Of a stretch of 64,000 nucleotides of DNA, positions 52,675 to 60,752 are shown in pieces; position 1 is the first letter of the stretch, and each line of letters starts with the position of its first letter. The position numbers were made by a program, and so were the translations under genes. The notes under the pieces are model-generated. The model did not search any database and was not told the origin of the DNA. It saw nothing but the letters and a program-made list of their open reading frames with translations. Source of the stretch: Dongia sedimenti (GTDB taxonomy: Bacteria; Pseudomonadota; Alphaproteobacteria; Dongiales; Dongiaceae); assembly GCA_030715195.1 (NCBI GenBank), contig JAUYVI010000005.1, positions 434,001 through 498,000 on the forward strand, read 5' to 3'.

Positions 52675-53718
52675 ATGGGCCTAATCTGCCCAGCGACAAC
52701 AAGAATTGACAAGACCAAACCCGACATTCCCTTGCCCCCTTTCGCCGCCAGATTTGGCGCTGCCCGAACTGCCCTAGGGGGGCCTTTCGGCCACGGCGCT
52801 CACCCCTTATGGGCTGTGTTGCTGGTGCTCTGCGCCAGCGCCTGTTTCGCTACCCTGAGCGCCCAGGTCCGGGTCCTGAGCGACCTCGGCATGCATCCCT
52901 TCGTGGTCACCTTCTGGCGGAATTTCTTCGGCCTGTTCTTCATGCTGCCCTGGCTGATGCGCAACGGGCTCGGCACCCTGAAGACCGACCGGTTCTGGAT
53001 GTTCACGCTCCGATCCGCCATCAGCTTCGTCTCGATGCTGCTCGGATTCTGGTCGCTGGCGCTGATGCCGTTCGCCAAGGCGATCTCGATGAGCTTCACC
53101 GCGCCGCTGTTCGCCACCCTGCTGGCCGCGGTCATCCTGAAGGAAAGCGTGCGGCTGCGCCGCTGGTCGGCGACCATCGCCGGCTTCATCGGCGTGCTGA
53201 TCGTGCTGCAGCCGGAATCCACCGGGGTCGGCACCGGCGAGCTGCTGGCCCTCGCCGCGGCCGCGCTCAGCGCCGTCGTCTCGATGATCGTCAAGAACCT
53301 CTCGCGGACCGAGAGCTCGAATGCGATCGTCACCTATATGGTGCTGCTGTTGACCCCGATGTCCCTGGTGGTGGCGCTTCCCTTCTGGAGCTGGCCGCCG
53401 ACCGCGAGCTGGTGGCCGTTCATGATCGGCATGGGACTGGCCGGCACGCTTGGGCATCTCTGCTGGGTGCGGGCGCTCGGCATGGCGGAGGTCTCGCTGG
53501 TCGTCTCCTACGACTATGTCCGCCTGCTGTTCGCCGCGGTCATCGGCTACTTCGCCTTCGCCGAGGCGCCGGGCCTCCACACCTGGATCGGCGCGGCGCT
53601 GATCGTGGGCTCCGGCATCTATATCGCGCGGCGCGAAGCGAAGCGGCACCAATCCGCGGCGGCGCGCGCGGTCGCGGTCAGCGCCGATCCGATCGGATCG
53701 CCGAACGTGAAATCATGA
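52675..53718 (+). CDS. DMT-superfamily EamA exporter 1
   Basis: A 347-aa protein, ten predicted helices. The first 44 residues are not conserved, so a later start is possible. EamA halves are [20 protein letters not shown] to [15 protein letters not shown] and [20 protein letters not shown] to [20 protein letters not shown]. The loop [20 protein letters not shown] is typical. Substrate unknown. It is divergent from acetoacetyl-CoA synthetase (43-bp gap) and its stop overlaps the next start. Confidence 0.88.
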   Translation: MGLICPATTRIDKTKPDIPLPPFAARFGAARTALGGPFGHGAHPLWAVLLVLCASACFATLSAQVRVLSDLGMHPFVVTFWRNFFGLFFMLPWLMRNGLGTLKTDRFWMFTLRSAISFVSMLLGFWSLALMPFAKAISMSFTAPLFATLLAAVILKESVRLRRWSATIAGFIGVLIVLQPESTGVGTGELLALAAAALSAVVSMIVKNLSRTESSNAIVTYMVLLLTPMSLVVALPFWSWPPTASWWPFMIGMGLAGTLGHLCWVRALGMAEVSLVVSYDYVRLLFAAVIGYFAFAEAPGLHTWIGAALIVGSGIYIARREAKRHQSAAARAVAVSADPIGSPNVKS

Positions 53719-54653
53719 AATCGTTCTGGGCCGGTCTCGCGCCGAACAGCAAGGGCGCGCTCCTGATGACCTTGAGCGGCCTCACCTATTCCTTCGTCGC
53801 GGCGATGGTGAAGGATCTGAGCCTGCCCGGCGGGCTCGACGGATTCGAGATCACCTTCTTTCGCGCGCTGTTCGGCTTCGTGTGCCTGTTTCCGTTTCTC
53901 GCCGTCGCCGGCAAGGCGGGCTTTCGCACCCGGTATCTCGACAAGCATGTCTGGCGCGGCGTGCTCGGCAGCGTGTCGGTGTTCTGCGCCTATATCGGCA
54001 TCGGCAAGCTGGCGCTGGCGAACTATACGGCGTTGAGCTTCACCAAGCCGCTCTTCGCGGTGATCCTGGCTTTCCTGATCCTGGGCGAGCAGGTGCGCTG
54101 GCGGCGCTGGGCGGCGACGCTGATCGGCTTCCTCGGCGTGCTGGTGATGATCCGGCCGGGCGCGGAAACGTTCTCGCCCTGGTCCTTCCTGGCGCTCGGC
54201 GATGCCTTTGCGATCGCCTTCCTGATCACCATCGTGAAGAAACTGCCGGAGAGCGAGACCGAGCTGGTGATGATGTTCTATTACGGCCTGGTGGCGATCC
54301 TGATCGCGCTGCCTTTCGCGCTCTGGGTCTGGCGCTGGCCGACGCCGTTCGAATGGCTGCTGCTGGCCGGGATCGGCTGCCTGGGCGCGCTGTCGCAATA
54401 TCTCTGGATCCTGGCCTTCCGCGCCGGCGAGGCCTCGGCGGTGGCGCCGTTCGACTATCTCAGGCTGCTCTTCGCCGGTATGGTCGGCCTCGCCTTGTTC
54501 TCCGAGGTTCCCGACCTCTGGACGATCGGCGGCGCCGTGATCGTGGTGGCGAGCACTGTCTATATCGCGCAGCGTGAGGTGCGGCTGAAGCGCGCCGGCG
54601 ACAAGGAAGCGGTGAAATCGGAAGCGATCGCGGCCGAGCGGCCCGGCCTCTAA
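53715..54653 (+). CDS. DMT-superfamily EamA exporter 2
   Basis: A 312-aa paralogue coupled by an ATGA overlap to exporter 1. KGALLMTLSGLTYSFVAAMV begins the first EamA repeat, SFTKPLFAVILAFLILGEQV matches the same loop as in exporter 1, and LWTIGGAVIVVASTVYIAQR ends the second. The two proteins may form a hetero-oligomer, as do some paired EmrE-like transporters, though EamA proteins of this size usually act alone. Confidence 0.88.
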   Translation: MKSFWAGLAPNSKGALLMTLSGLTYSFVAAMVKDLSLPGGLDGFEITFFRALFGFVCLFPFLAVAGKAGFRTRYLDKHVWRGVLGSVSVFCAYIGIGKLALANYTALSFTKPLFAVILAFLILGEQVRWRRWAATLIGFLGVLVMIRPGAETFSPWSFLALGDAFAIAFLITIVKKLPESETELVMMFYYGLVAILIALPFALWVWRWPTPFEWLLLAGIGCLGALSQYLWILAFRAGEASAVAPFDYLRLLFAGMVGLALFSEVPDLWTIGGAVIVVASTVYIAQREVRLKRAGDKEAVKSEAIAAERPGL

Positions 54654-55012
54654 TCCGCCAGTGCCTTGTCCAGCATCTGCTTCGCGCGCTGGCGGTGCTC
54701 GTCGCGGATGCTGCCGGCGACGCTGCGGATCGCGGCGTAGAGCACGGCGGCATCGTCGGTAAATCCGAAACCGGCGATGAAATCGGGGATCACGTCCACC
54801 GGCAGGACGAAATAGGCGAGCGCCCCCATCAACACCGCCTTCACCTGCAGCGGCGTCTTCGGGTCGAGCGTGGCGTAATAGGCCGCCAGCAACTCGCCCA
54901 TGAAGGGAATCCGCCGGGCCACGCGGCGAATCTTTGGCCAGAAGCCGTTGTTCACGCGGGCGCGGTCGCGCTCGAATTTCCGGGGGTTATAGACGGTCAC
55001 CTCTTGGGACAT
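54650..55012 (-). CDS. YkvA-family (DUF1232) membrane protein
   Basis: A 120-aa protein from ATG 55012. The DUF1232 core is VKAVLMGALAYFVLPVDVIP with DFIAGFGFTDDAAVLYAAIR after it, the usual 'YFxxPxDxIPD' motif on a membrane hairpin. Function unknown. The last 4 bp overlap the convergent exporter 2 stop. Confidence 0.88.
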   Translation of the reverse strand: MSQEVTVYNPRKFERDRARVNNGFWPKIRRVARRIPFMGELLAAYYATLDPKTPLQVKAVLMGALAYFVLPVDVIPDFIAGFGFTDDAAVLYAAIRSVAGSIRDEHRQRAKQMLDKALAD

Positions 55013-55094
55013 GGTCGGGGATATGGCCCGGCAATTGTTAATTTCCAAGAGGGTTTGGAGGCAAACCGGCACGCAGAATGCTAGAGTGCCCGCC

Positions 55095-55892
55095 ATGAGA
55101 TTCGCCCGTCTTTCGGCCGCCGCCCTTCTCGCATGGCTCGTCGCCGCGCCGGCTTTGGCGCAGCAGGCCCCTGTCCAGAGCCAGCCCCTGGCGCCGCCCG
55201 CGGCCCAGCCTGCCGTCGGCGCCACCCCGCTGACCCCGCCTGCGCCGCTGGCCCCGCCGGCGCCGCAATTTGCCGCGCCGCCGCCCGACCTGACCGCGCG
55301 CGAGGCGCTGACCGGCGCGCCGGTGCCGCCGATCAAGACCGAGGCCACGCTCTGCGTCCGCCCGGTTGTGATCGATGAGGAGGTGAAGACCTGGGACCAC
55401 CTGCAGGAGCTGGGCGGTGCCAAGCCGGCCTGGGACGCCTACATGATCGGCGATTATGTCGGCTCGGTGCCGATTTTCGCGCGGCTCGCGAAGGTCGGCC
55501 ATCCCGAGGCGGAACGGCTGATGGGCGTGGTCTATTACTTCGGTCAGGGCGTCCCGCAGGATTACGCGCGGTCGCTCTACTGGTTCGAGAAGGCGGCCAA
55601 CCAGGGCTGCTTCGGTGCCTATGCCGCGGTGTCGTCGCTCTATCGCGACGGCAAGGGCGCCGCGGCCGATCTCGGCAAGGCCTACATGTGGCTCAACATC
55701 GCGGTCTCGCGCCTGCCGGACAGTGTCGAGCGCGACGCGCTGATCAAGGAGCGCGGCAAGGTCGAGGCGCTGATGACGCCGGGCCAGATCGAAGCGGCGC
55801 AGAAGCGCTCGCAGGCGTTCAAGGAAAAGCCGGTCGTGCCGCCGGATCCCGAGGACCTGCCGGTCGATTATTTTCCGAAAAGTTTGAACTGA
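55095..55892 (+). CDS. Secreted Sel1-repeat protein
   Basis: A 265-aa protein from ATG 55095. Signal peptide MRFARLSAAALLAWLVAAPA, then a Pro/Ala-rich linker of about 70 residues, then Sel1 repeats (AERLMGVVYYFGQGVPQDYA, RSLYWFEKAANQGCFGAYA, VSSLYRDGKGAAADLGKAYM) and a closing helix. It probably serves as a periplasmic interaction scaffold. The family-2 repeat begins 8 nt beyond the stop. Confidence 0.85.
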   Translation: MRFARLSAAALLAWLVAAPALAQQAPVQSQPLAPPAAQPAVGATPLTPPAPLAPPAPQFAAPPPDLTAREALTGAPVPPIKTEATLCVRPVVIDEEVKTWDHLQELGGAKPAWDAYMIGDYVGSVPIFARLAKVGHPEAERLMGVVYYFGQGVPQDYARSLYWFEKAANQGCFGAYAAVSSLYRDGKGAAADLGKAYMWLNIAVSRLPDSVERDALIKERGKVEALMTPGQIEAAQKRSQAFKEKPVVPPDPEDLPVDYFPKSLN

Positions 55893-55899
55893 CCCTATG

Positions 55900-55965
55900 T
55901 CGTCATTGCCGGGCTCGACCCGGCAATCTGGCGCCAGATGCGCGGGTCAAGCCCGCGCATGGCGA
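55900..55965. repeat. Palindromic repeat family 2, copy C
   Basis: TCGTCATTGCCGGGCTCGAC pairs with a run through CCCGGCAATCTGGCG; a second hairpin CGCGGGTC-AA-GCCCGCGCATGGCGATG follows. The element fills almost the whole 80-bp gap between the convergent Sel1 and OsmC genes, 8 nt from each stop codon. Confidence 0.8.
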
Positions 55966-55972
55966 TGTGGGA

Positions 55973-56395
55973 TCACTCCACCTCGACGATCTCGAAGTCG
56001 TGGGTGATCTCGGTTCCGCTCCGGCCCAGCATGATCGAGGCGGAGCAGTATTTCTCCGCCGAGAGCTTGATCGCGCGGTCGACCGCGTCGGGCTTCAGGC
56101 CCTTGCCGGTGATCTTGAAATGGAAGCGGATCTTGGTGAAGACCTTCGGGTCCTCCGCGGGACGGTCGGCGTCGAGCGTGACCTCGCAGCCGCGCACGTC
56201 GTGGCGGCCCTTCTCCAGGATCATCACCACGTCGGTGGCCGTGCAGCCGCCGGTGCCGAGCAGCACGTATTCCATCGGCGAAGGCGCGATGGTGGCGGCG
56301 CCCGGCGCGCTCGGCGCCGCGATGACGATGCCGTGGCCGCTGTTGCTGGTGCCGAGGAACACCCGGCCCTCGATCCACTCGATGCGTGCCTTCAT
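55973..56395 (-). CDS. OsmC-family protein
   Basis: A 140-aa protein. PSPMEYVLLGTGGCTATDVV contains the first peroxidatic-type Cys and SAEKYCSASIMLGRSGTEIT the second, matching OsmC/Ohr-type thiol peroxidases (YhfA-like subgroup by length). It may reduce organic hydroperoxides or bind thiol-reactive compounds. Its start is 32 bp from the repeat D element. Confidence 0.9.
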   Translation of the reverse strand: MKARIEWIEGRVFLGTSNSGHGIVIAAPSAPGAATIAPSPMEYVLLGTGGCTATDVVMILEKGRHDVRGCEVTLDADRPAEDPKVFTKIRFHFKITGKGLKPDAVDRAIKLSAEKYCSASIMLGRSGTEITHDFEIVEVE

Positions 56396-56427
56396 TTCAG
56401 GTCCTTTCAGTCCGATGGGGTGTTTCG

Positions 56428-56543
56428 TACCCCCACCCTAACCCGGCCCCGAACCGGGGGCGGGGACTGCATCGCGCCAACTGCGCCAGCGGACTCGCTC
56501 TGACTCCCTCCCCCGAATCGGGGGAGGGTAGGGGTGGGGGTCC
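56428..56543. repeat. Repeat family 1, copy D (complete, long spacer)
   Basis: TACCCCCACCCTAACCCG, a diverged stem GGCCCCGAACCGGGGGC, a 50-nt spacer, then CTCCCCCGAATCGGGGGAG and AGGGGTGGGGGT. The first stem has drifted. It lies 17 nt beyond the TPR-PRMT stop and upstream of osmC. Confidence 0.88.
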
Positions 56544-56560
56544 GTCACGGTGTGGATGCA

Positions 56561-58204
56561 TCAAGTTCGCGGCTGGTGGCCGAGCAGATTGAAGAAGATG
56601 CGGGTGTTATCATAGCCCGCCGCGATGTCCAAGCGGTCGCCCTCCTGAACCTCGACCGGTTCCGCGAAGAACTGGATCGCCTGCTTCCAATGGTTGGTCC
56701 GGCTGCGGCTCTCCGAGCGATAGGTGGTCGCGGAATCCAGAATGAGGTCGAACCAGAAGCAGACGCCGTGGCAGATTCCGGCCCGGTTGGCGATGACGGC
56801 CAGCGGGCGCAGGTCCTCGGTCTTGGTCGCGGTGCGGAAGTCGAAGTCCAGCGCGCGGAAGCGGCCGGACAGCACGCGATGCGGATCGGCGCCGAGATCG
56901 ATCTGCGCGTAGCCCGGCGAGCGGAAGACATCGAAAGCGGCCATGTCGAAGCCGGCGATGCTCCTGACGGGATTGACGTTGGCGAGGTGGTCGCATTGCA
57001 TCAGCACGCCCCAGACCACCGCCGCCTCGGGGATGATCTTCGCATCCGGCTTCACCAGGTTGGCGCGGGCATGCTGGATGATCGGCAGCATGTTCGGCGC
57101 CAGCATGCCGATGTTGATCAGCTCCGAGACGAAGATGTCGGCCTTTTCCGGCAGGTCCGAGCCGAGCTCGACCTGGGTCGACCGCTTGCTCAGCACCCGG
57201 ATCCGCTCGCCAAAACCGTTGCGCGCGATGGTCTCCGCGGCGAGCTCGGCCAGGATCGGCACGGCCTCGCAGGTGACGACCTGCTTCGCACCGGCCCGTG
57301 CGGCCATCATCGCCACCAGGCCGGAGCCGGTGCCGATCTCGAAGACGATCGAATCCGGCGTGACCGCGCGGTTGAGCGCGCGCTCATAGGCCGCGTTGCG
57401 CTCGTCGTCGTTGATCATCGGGATGTGCCAGGCGGGGATCATGCCCGAGACGGCGAGGCGCAGCGCGAACTGCACGTCCTCGTCTTCGGGCAGGCGCTCA
57501 GCGGCGACTTTCAGGACGGCGAGCGATTCCGCGCTGCGGTGCTGCTCCGACAGGACCTGGGCGAGGCCGCAATGGGCCGCGGCGCAGTCGGGATCGATCG
57601 CGATCGCGCGGCGGAAATGCCGCTCGGCCGCCGGCTTGTCGTCGAGCTGGTGATGGATCTCGGCGAGATTGCAATGCGCCTCGAGATAGTCCGGCTGGCG
57701 CAAGGCCGCCTCGCGGAAGCAGGCCAGCGCCTGGTCGAGCCGGCCTTCGCGCTTCATGGCGATGCCGAGATTGTTGATGGCGTTGGTGAGCTCGGGCGCG
57801 GCGCGGATCGCTTCGCGAAAGCAGGCTTCGGCCGCCGGAACCCGGTCGAGCCGCAGCAGGGCATTGCCGAGATTGTTCCAGGCGGTGCCATCGTTTCGGT
57901 CGATCGCGATCGCGCGGCGGAAGGCGGCCTCCGCCTCGGCATTCATCCCGAGCGCGTAGTAGAGCGCGCCGCGGGTGTTGAAGAAGCGGTTGTTGTCGGG
58001 ATCGGCGGCGATGGCGCGATCGATCAGGCTCAGCGCTTCCTGCGCCTGCAGCCCGACCTGATAGGCGAGCACGCCGAGCAGATGCAGCGCCTCGGCATTC
58101 TCGGCATCCCGCTCGAGGATGCCGGCGCAGATCTGCTTCGCCGCCTCGTAGTTGCCGGTCTCGGCGGCCTTGAAGGCATCGTCGATCGCCAATGCAGCCG
58201 CCAC
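56561..58204 (-). CDS. TPR-PRMT fusion: tetratricopeptide array plus PRMT7/9-like methyltransferase
   Basis: A 547-aa protein. Residues 1-245 carry about six TPRs (for example NNRFFNTRGALYYALGMNAE, AWNNLGNALLRLDRVPAAEA, EAHCNLAEIHHQLDDKPAAE). Residues 250-547 form a SAM methyltransferase: motif I VFEIGTGSGLVAMMAARAGA (287-306), acidic CEAVP (E313), and VSELINIGMLAPNMLP (359-374), which aligns with the double-E loop of PRMT7/9 but has Pro where the second Glu is expected. The following HARANLVKPDAKIIPEAAVV is also PRMT7/9-like. Target protein unknown. Confidence 0.82.
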   Translation of the reverse strand: MAAALAIDDAFKAAETGNYEAAKQICAGILERDAENAEALHLLGVLAYQVGLQAQEALSLIDRAIAADPDNNRFFNTRGALYYALGMNAEAEAAFRRAIAIDRNDGTAWNNLGNALLRLDRVPAAEACFREAIRAAPELTNAINNLGIAMKREGRLDQALACFREAALRQPDYLEAHCNLAEIHHQLDDKPAAERHFRRAIAIDPDCAAAHCGLAQVLSEQHRSAESLAVLKVAAERLPEDEDVQFALRLAVSGMIPAWHIPMINDDERNAAYERALNRAVTPDSIVFEIGTGSGLVAMMAARAGAKQVVTCEAVPILAELAAETIARNGFGERIRVLSKRSTQVELGSDLPEKADIFVSELINIGMLAPNMLPIIQHARANLVKPDAKIIPEAAVVWGVLMQCDHLANVNPVRSIAGFDMAAFDVFRSPGYAQIDLGADPHRVLSGRFRALDFDFRTATKTEDLRPLAVIANRAGICHGVCFWFDLILDSATTYRSESRSRTNHWKQAIQFFAEPVEVQEGDRLDIAAGYDNTRIFFNLLGHQPRT

Positions 58205-58288
58205 GCGGCCTCCATCACTCAGTCGCGCTCAAATCCGCGCCGAACGAGCGATCCTATAGCGGAACGGAGAGGCGAGAGAAGGGGTGGG

Positions 58289-58567
58289 TCAGACCAGGAT
58301 GTTGAGCAGCGAGCCGCGCGGCGAGGCCGCGTTGCTGGCATTCGACGAACCGCCGCCGGTGTCGCCGCCATTGCCGCCGGAAGCGGCGGGCGCGGTCGGC
58401 TGCGCCGCACTCGCGGCGCTCGTGCCGGAAGCGACCGAGTTGGAAAGGACATTCGCCAGCGACTGGGCCTGCAGCTGGTTGGAGCGCAGGGCGGCGATCG
58501 AAACCTGTTGGGTCCGTTGGGCGGCGCTGATCTGGGCAGCGGCGGCGCCGGCGGCAGCGACGTCCAT
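58289..58567 (-). CDS. YjfB-like putative motility protein
   Basis: A 92-aa protein. The first 45 residues (MDVAAAGAAAAQISAAQRTQ, VSIAALRSNQLQAQSLANVL) fit the YjfB-type 'putative motility' family. The rest is an Ala/Ser/Gly-rich disordered tail (GGNGGDTGGGSSN). It begins with the same MDV as the next gene upstream (58813) and lies 18 bp after its stop. Probably linked to flagella, function unknown. Confidence 0.65.
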   Translation of the reverse strand: MDVAAAGAAAAQISAAQRTQQVSIAALRSNQLQAQSLANVLSNSVASGTSAASAAQPTAPAASGGNGGDTGGGSSNASNAASPRGSLLNILV

Positions 58568-58585
58568 GGTCAGGTCCTTCGAGGG

Positions 58586-58813
58586 TTACGCTTTGATGTC
58601 GAGCAGGGTTTTGCTCATCTCGTCCTGGGTCCTGATGACCGCCGCATTGGCCTTGAAGCTGGTCGCGGCCTGGCTCATCGAGACGATATCCTGGGGATCC
58701 TGCGAGCCGCCGGCAATATTCTGGGCGGCGTTCTGCAAGGTGTTCTGGGCCTTCTTCAAGCCTTCGATCGCGGTCGAGGTGGCGTTGTTGGTGCTGACGG
58801 AACTGACGTCCAT
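58586..58813 (-). CDS. Small flagellar-rod-like protein
   Basis: A 75-aa protein from ATG 58813. Its C-terminal half, IVSMSQAATSFKANAAVIRT with QDEMSKTLLDIKA, is strikingly like the C-terminal signature of flagellar rod/hook proteins (FlgC/FlgG: SFKAN, then LLDIKA). The N-terminal half is a short amphipathic helix (GLKKAQNTLQNAAQNIAGGS). It lacks a full rod-protein fold and may be a rod-mimicking secreted subunit or a relic. A GAGGGC-TTC-GCCCTC hairpin lies in its leader (58827-58841). Confidence 0.65.
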   Translation of the reverse strand: MDVSSVSTNNATSTAIEGLKKAQNTLQNAAQNIAGGSQDPQDIVSMSQAATSFKANAAVIRTQDEMSKTLLDIKA

Positions 58814-59126
58814 CGGGTTCTCCCTGGAGGGCTTCGCCCTCAACGCTTCAAGCCGATCCTCCGATAGACCGGCTGCTGATCGCCTTAACATAGGGGGAAG
58901 AGATTAACAGAGGGTTTCCGCTAGGAGAATCCCCCGGATCATCCTCCTGTGGCGCCTCGTCCGAAAGGCGGAATTTCGCCGGCACTCTGTCGCGAACAGG
59001 CTAGAAATTAGCGTTTGCCGGACAATCGGGCGCCGTGTTAACAACTCTGTCTGTTGCAACCGCGAAAGCGAATTTAAGCCCCCAGTTCGCACCCTCTTTT
59101 TGAGACGGGGGGCGGGAGCAAAGACG
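58814..59126. other. Divergent intergenic region
   Basis: The 313 bp between the small flagellar-like gene and the lyase gene hold the leader hairpin above and an AT-richer stretch with GTTAACAAC near 59036-59044. No clear sigma54 or sigma28 motif was identified and no extra gene is supported. Confidence 0.4.
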
Positions 59127-60011
59127 ATGGCGATTCGACCGCGCCGGTCCGTCCTATACATGCCCGGCAGCAATGAACGCGCGCTGGAAAAGGCGCGCAG
59201 CCTGCCGGCCGATGGCCTGATCTTCGATCTCGAAGATTCCGTCGCACCGGAAGCCAAGGCGCTTGCCCGGCGTCAGGTTACTGACGCGGTGAAGGCGGGC
59301 GGCTTCGGCCACCGCGAGCTGATCGTGAGGGTCAACGGGCTCGACAGCGAATGGGCGAGCGAGGACATCGCCGCGGTCGCCCATTGCGGCGCCGATGCGA
59401 TCCTGTTCCCGAAGATCCAGTCCGCCGCCGATGTGCTGCAGGCGATCCTCTTGCTGGAGCAGGCCGGCGCCCCGCAGACTCTGCCGGTCTGGATCATGGC
59501 CGAGACGCCGCGCTGCATCCTCAACATCGAATCGATCGCGGGCGCCAGCCGGCGCTTGGGCTGCGTCGTCGCCGGGACCTCGGATCTCGGCCGCGAGCTC
59601 CGCATTCGCGATACGCCGGCGCGCGACGGAGTCTTCACCGCCTTGTCGCTGATCGTGCTGGCGGCCCGCGCCCTTGGTGTCGATGCGATCGACGGCGTGC
59701 ATCTCGATCTCGCCGACGAGGCGGGATTCGCCGCCTCCTGCCGCCAAGGCCGCGACCTCGGCTTCGACGGCAAGACGCTCATCCATCCGAAGCAGATCGA
59801 GGGTGCCAACCGCGGCTTCGCGCCGAGCGAGGCGGAGCTCGACTGGGCCCGCACCATCGCCGCCGCGTTCAAGGATGCACGCGCCCAGGGCAAGGGCATC
59901 GTCGTGGTCAACGGCCGCCTGGTCGAGAAGCTGCATGTCGACGAGGCCGAGCGGCTGATCGCCTTGAACGCGGCGATCATGGCCGCGGGCGAGCGGGCGG
60001 TCGCCGCTTGA
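59127..60011 (+). CDS. HpcH/HpaI aldolase/citrate lyase family (CitE-like) enzyme
   Basis: A 294-aa TIM-barrel protein from ATG 59127 (CGGGAGCAAAGACG upstream). RRSVLYMPGSNERALEKARS and DGLIFDLEDSVAPEAKALAR (Asp/Glu metal and substrate region), VWIMAETPRCILNIESIAGA with the metal-binding Glu, and GFDGKTLIHPKQIEGANRGF are the CitE/malyl-CoA lyase marks. It probably cleaves a (3S)-malyl-CoA, citramalyl-CoA or similar thioester; without citrate lyase partners nearby it is not the citrate lyase beta subunit. Exact substrate unresolved. Confidence 0.88.
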   Translation: MAIRPRRSVLYMPGSNERALEKARSLPADGLIFDLEDSVAPEAKALARRQVTDAVKAGGFGHRELIVRVNGLDSEWASEDIAAVAHCGADAILFPKIQSAADVLQAILLLEQAGAPQTLPVWIMAETPRCILNIESIAGASRRLGCVVAGTSDLGRELRIRDTPARDGVFTALSLIVLAARALGVDAIDGVHLDLADEAGFAASCRQGRDLGFDGKTLIHPKQIEGANRGFAPSEAELDWARTIAAAFKDARAQGKGIVVVNGRLVEKLHVDEAERLIALNAAIMAAGERAVAA

Positions 60012-60113
60012 GCTGGATTACCCCATGACGCCGCGCCGGTGGTTCGAAGGCCCCGGCGCCGAGGATCACGTCTCACCCGACACCTTGCCCATTCCAAATA
60101 CTACCGTGGCGTG

Positions 60114-60132
60114 ATTGCGAATAATTCGCATT
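60114..60132. promoter_or_regulatory. Fur-box-like operator upstream of fecI
   Basis: A perfect dyad TGCGAATAATTCGCA (60116-60130; arms TGCGAA/TTCGCA around TAA) with flanking TTATCA matches the style of proteobacterial Fur boxes (GCGAATGATTCTCAT-like). It lies 48 nt before the fecI start and would repress the sigma factor when iron is sufficient. Confidence 0.65.
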
Positions 60133-60179
60133 ATCACTAATCTCGCTCCAGGTGCGGTTCGGATGGCGGTTCAGTGCAG

Positions 60180-60752
60180 ATGCGTAGGGATGAGTTGAGC
60201 GGCGCGCTGCCGCCGGGCGCGTGTCGCGGCGCGGCGGCGAAACGTACATTGGACCGGGCGATCGAGGCTTATTACGAGGATATGCGCGGCGCCGTGCGCG
60301 GGCGCGGCCTCGATCCGGCCCTGGCGACCGAGGTGGTGCACGACCTCTATCTCCGGCTCTTGCGCCGGCCGGGCTGCCTGGACGGCAAATCGTCCTGGCG
60401 CGCCTTCCTGGTCAGGGCCGCGATCAATCTCGGCATCGACCGCATGCGCCGGATCGCCTTCGAGCGCCGGCTGTTTGCCGTGCTGGATGCCGGGGCGGAC
60501 GCACTGCCCGCCGTGATCGCGCCGATCGAGCACGACCTCGAGATGCGCCGGCGCTTTGCGCAGCTCCGCGGCGTGATCGCAGCCATGCCGGGGCAGTGCC
60601 GCGCGGTCTTCGTCGCCTACCATCTCGGAGGGTTGAGCAAGGCCGAGATCACCGACGGGCTCGGCATGCAACGGCGGATGATCGATCGCCATCTCCGCAA
60701 TGCGCTGGTCTTCTGCATGCAACGGATGGACGGCTTCGAGGACGAGGCATGA
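60180..60752 (+). CDS. fecI: FecI-like ECF sigma factor
   Basis: A 190-aa protein; ATG 60180 chosen over GTG 60174. Sigma region 2 is EAYYEDMRGAVRGRGLDPAL to SWRAFLVRAAINLGIDRMRR, and region 4 is VFVAYHLGGLSKAEITDGLG with MQRRMIDRHLRNALVFC. This is the FecI subgroup that directs transcription of a neighbouring TonB receptor. The last 4 bp overlap the FecR start. A Fur-like box precedes it. Confidence 0.9.
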   Translation: MRRDELSGALPPGACRGAAAKRTLDRAIEAYYEDMRGAVRGRGLDPALATEVVHDLYLRLLRRPGCLDGKSSWRAFLVRAAINLGIDRMRRIAFERRLFAVLDAGADALPAVIAPIEHDLEMRRRFAQLRGVIAAMPGQCRAVFVAYHLGGLSKAEITDGLGMQRRMIDRHLRNALVFCMQRMDGFEDEA

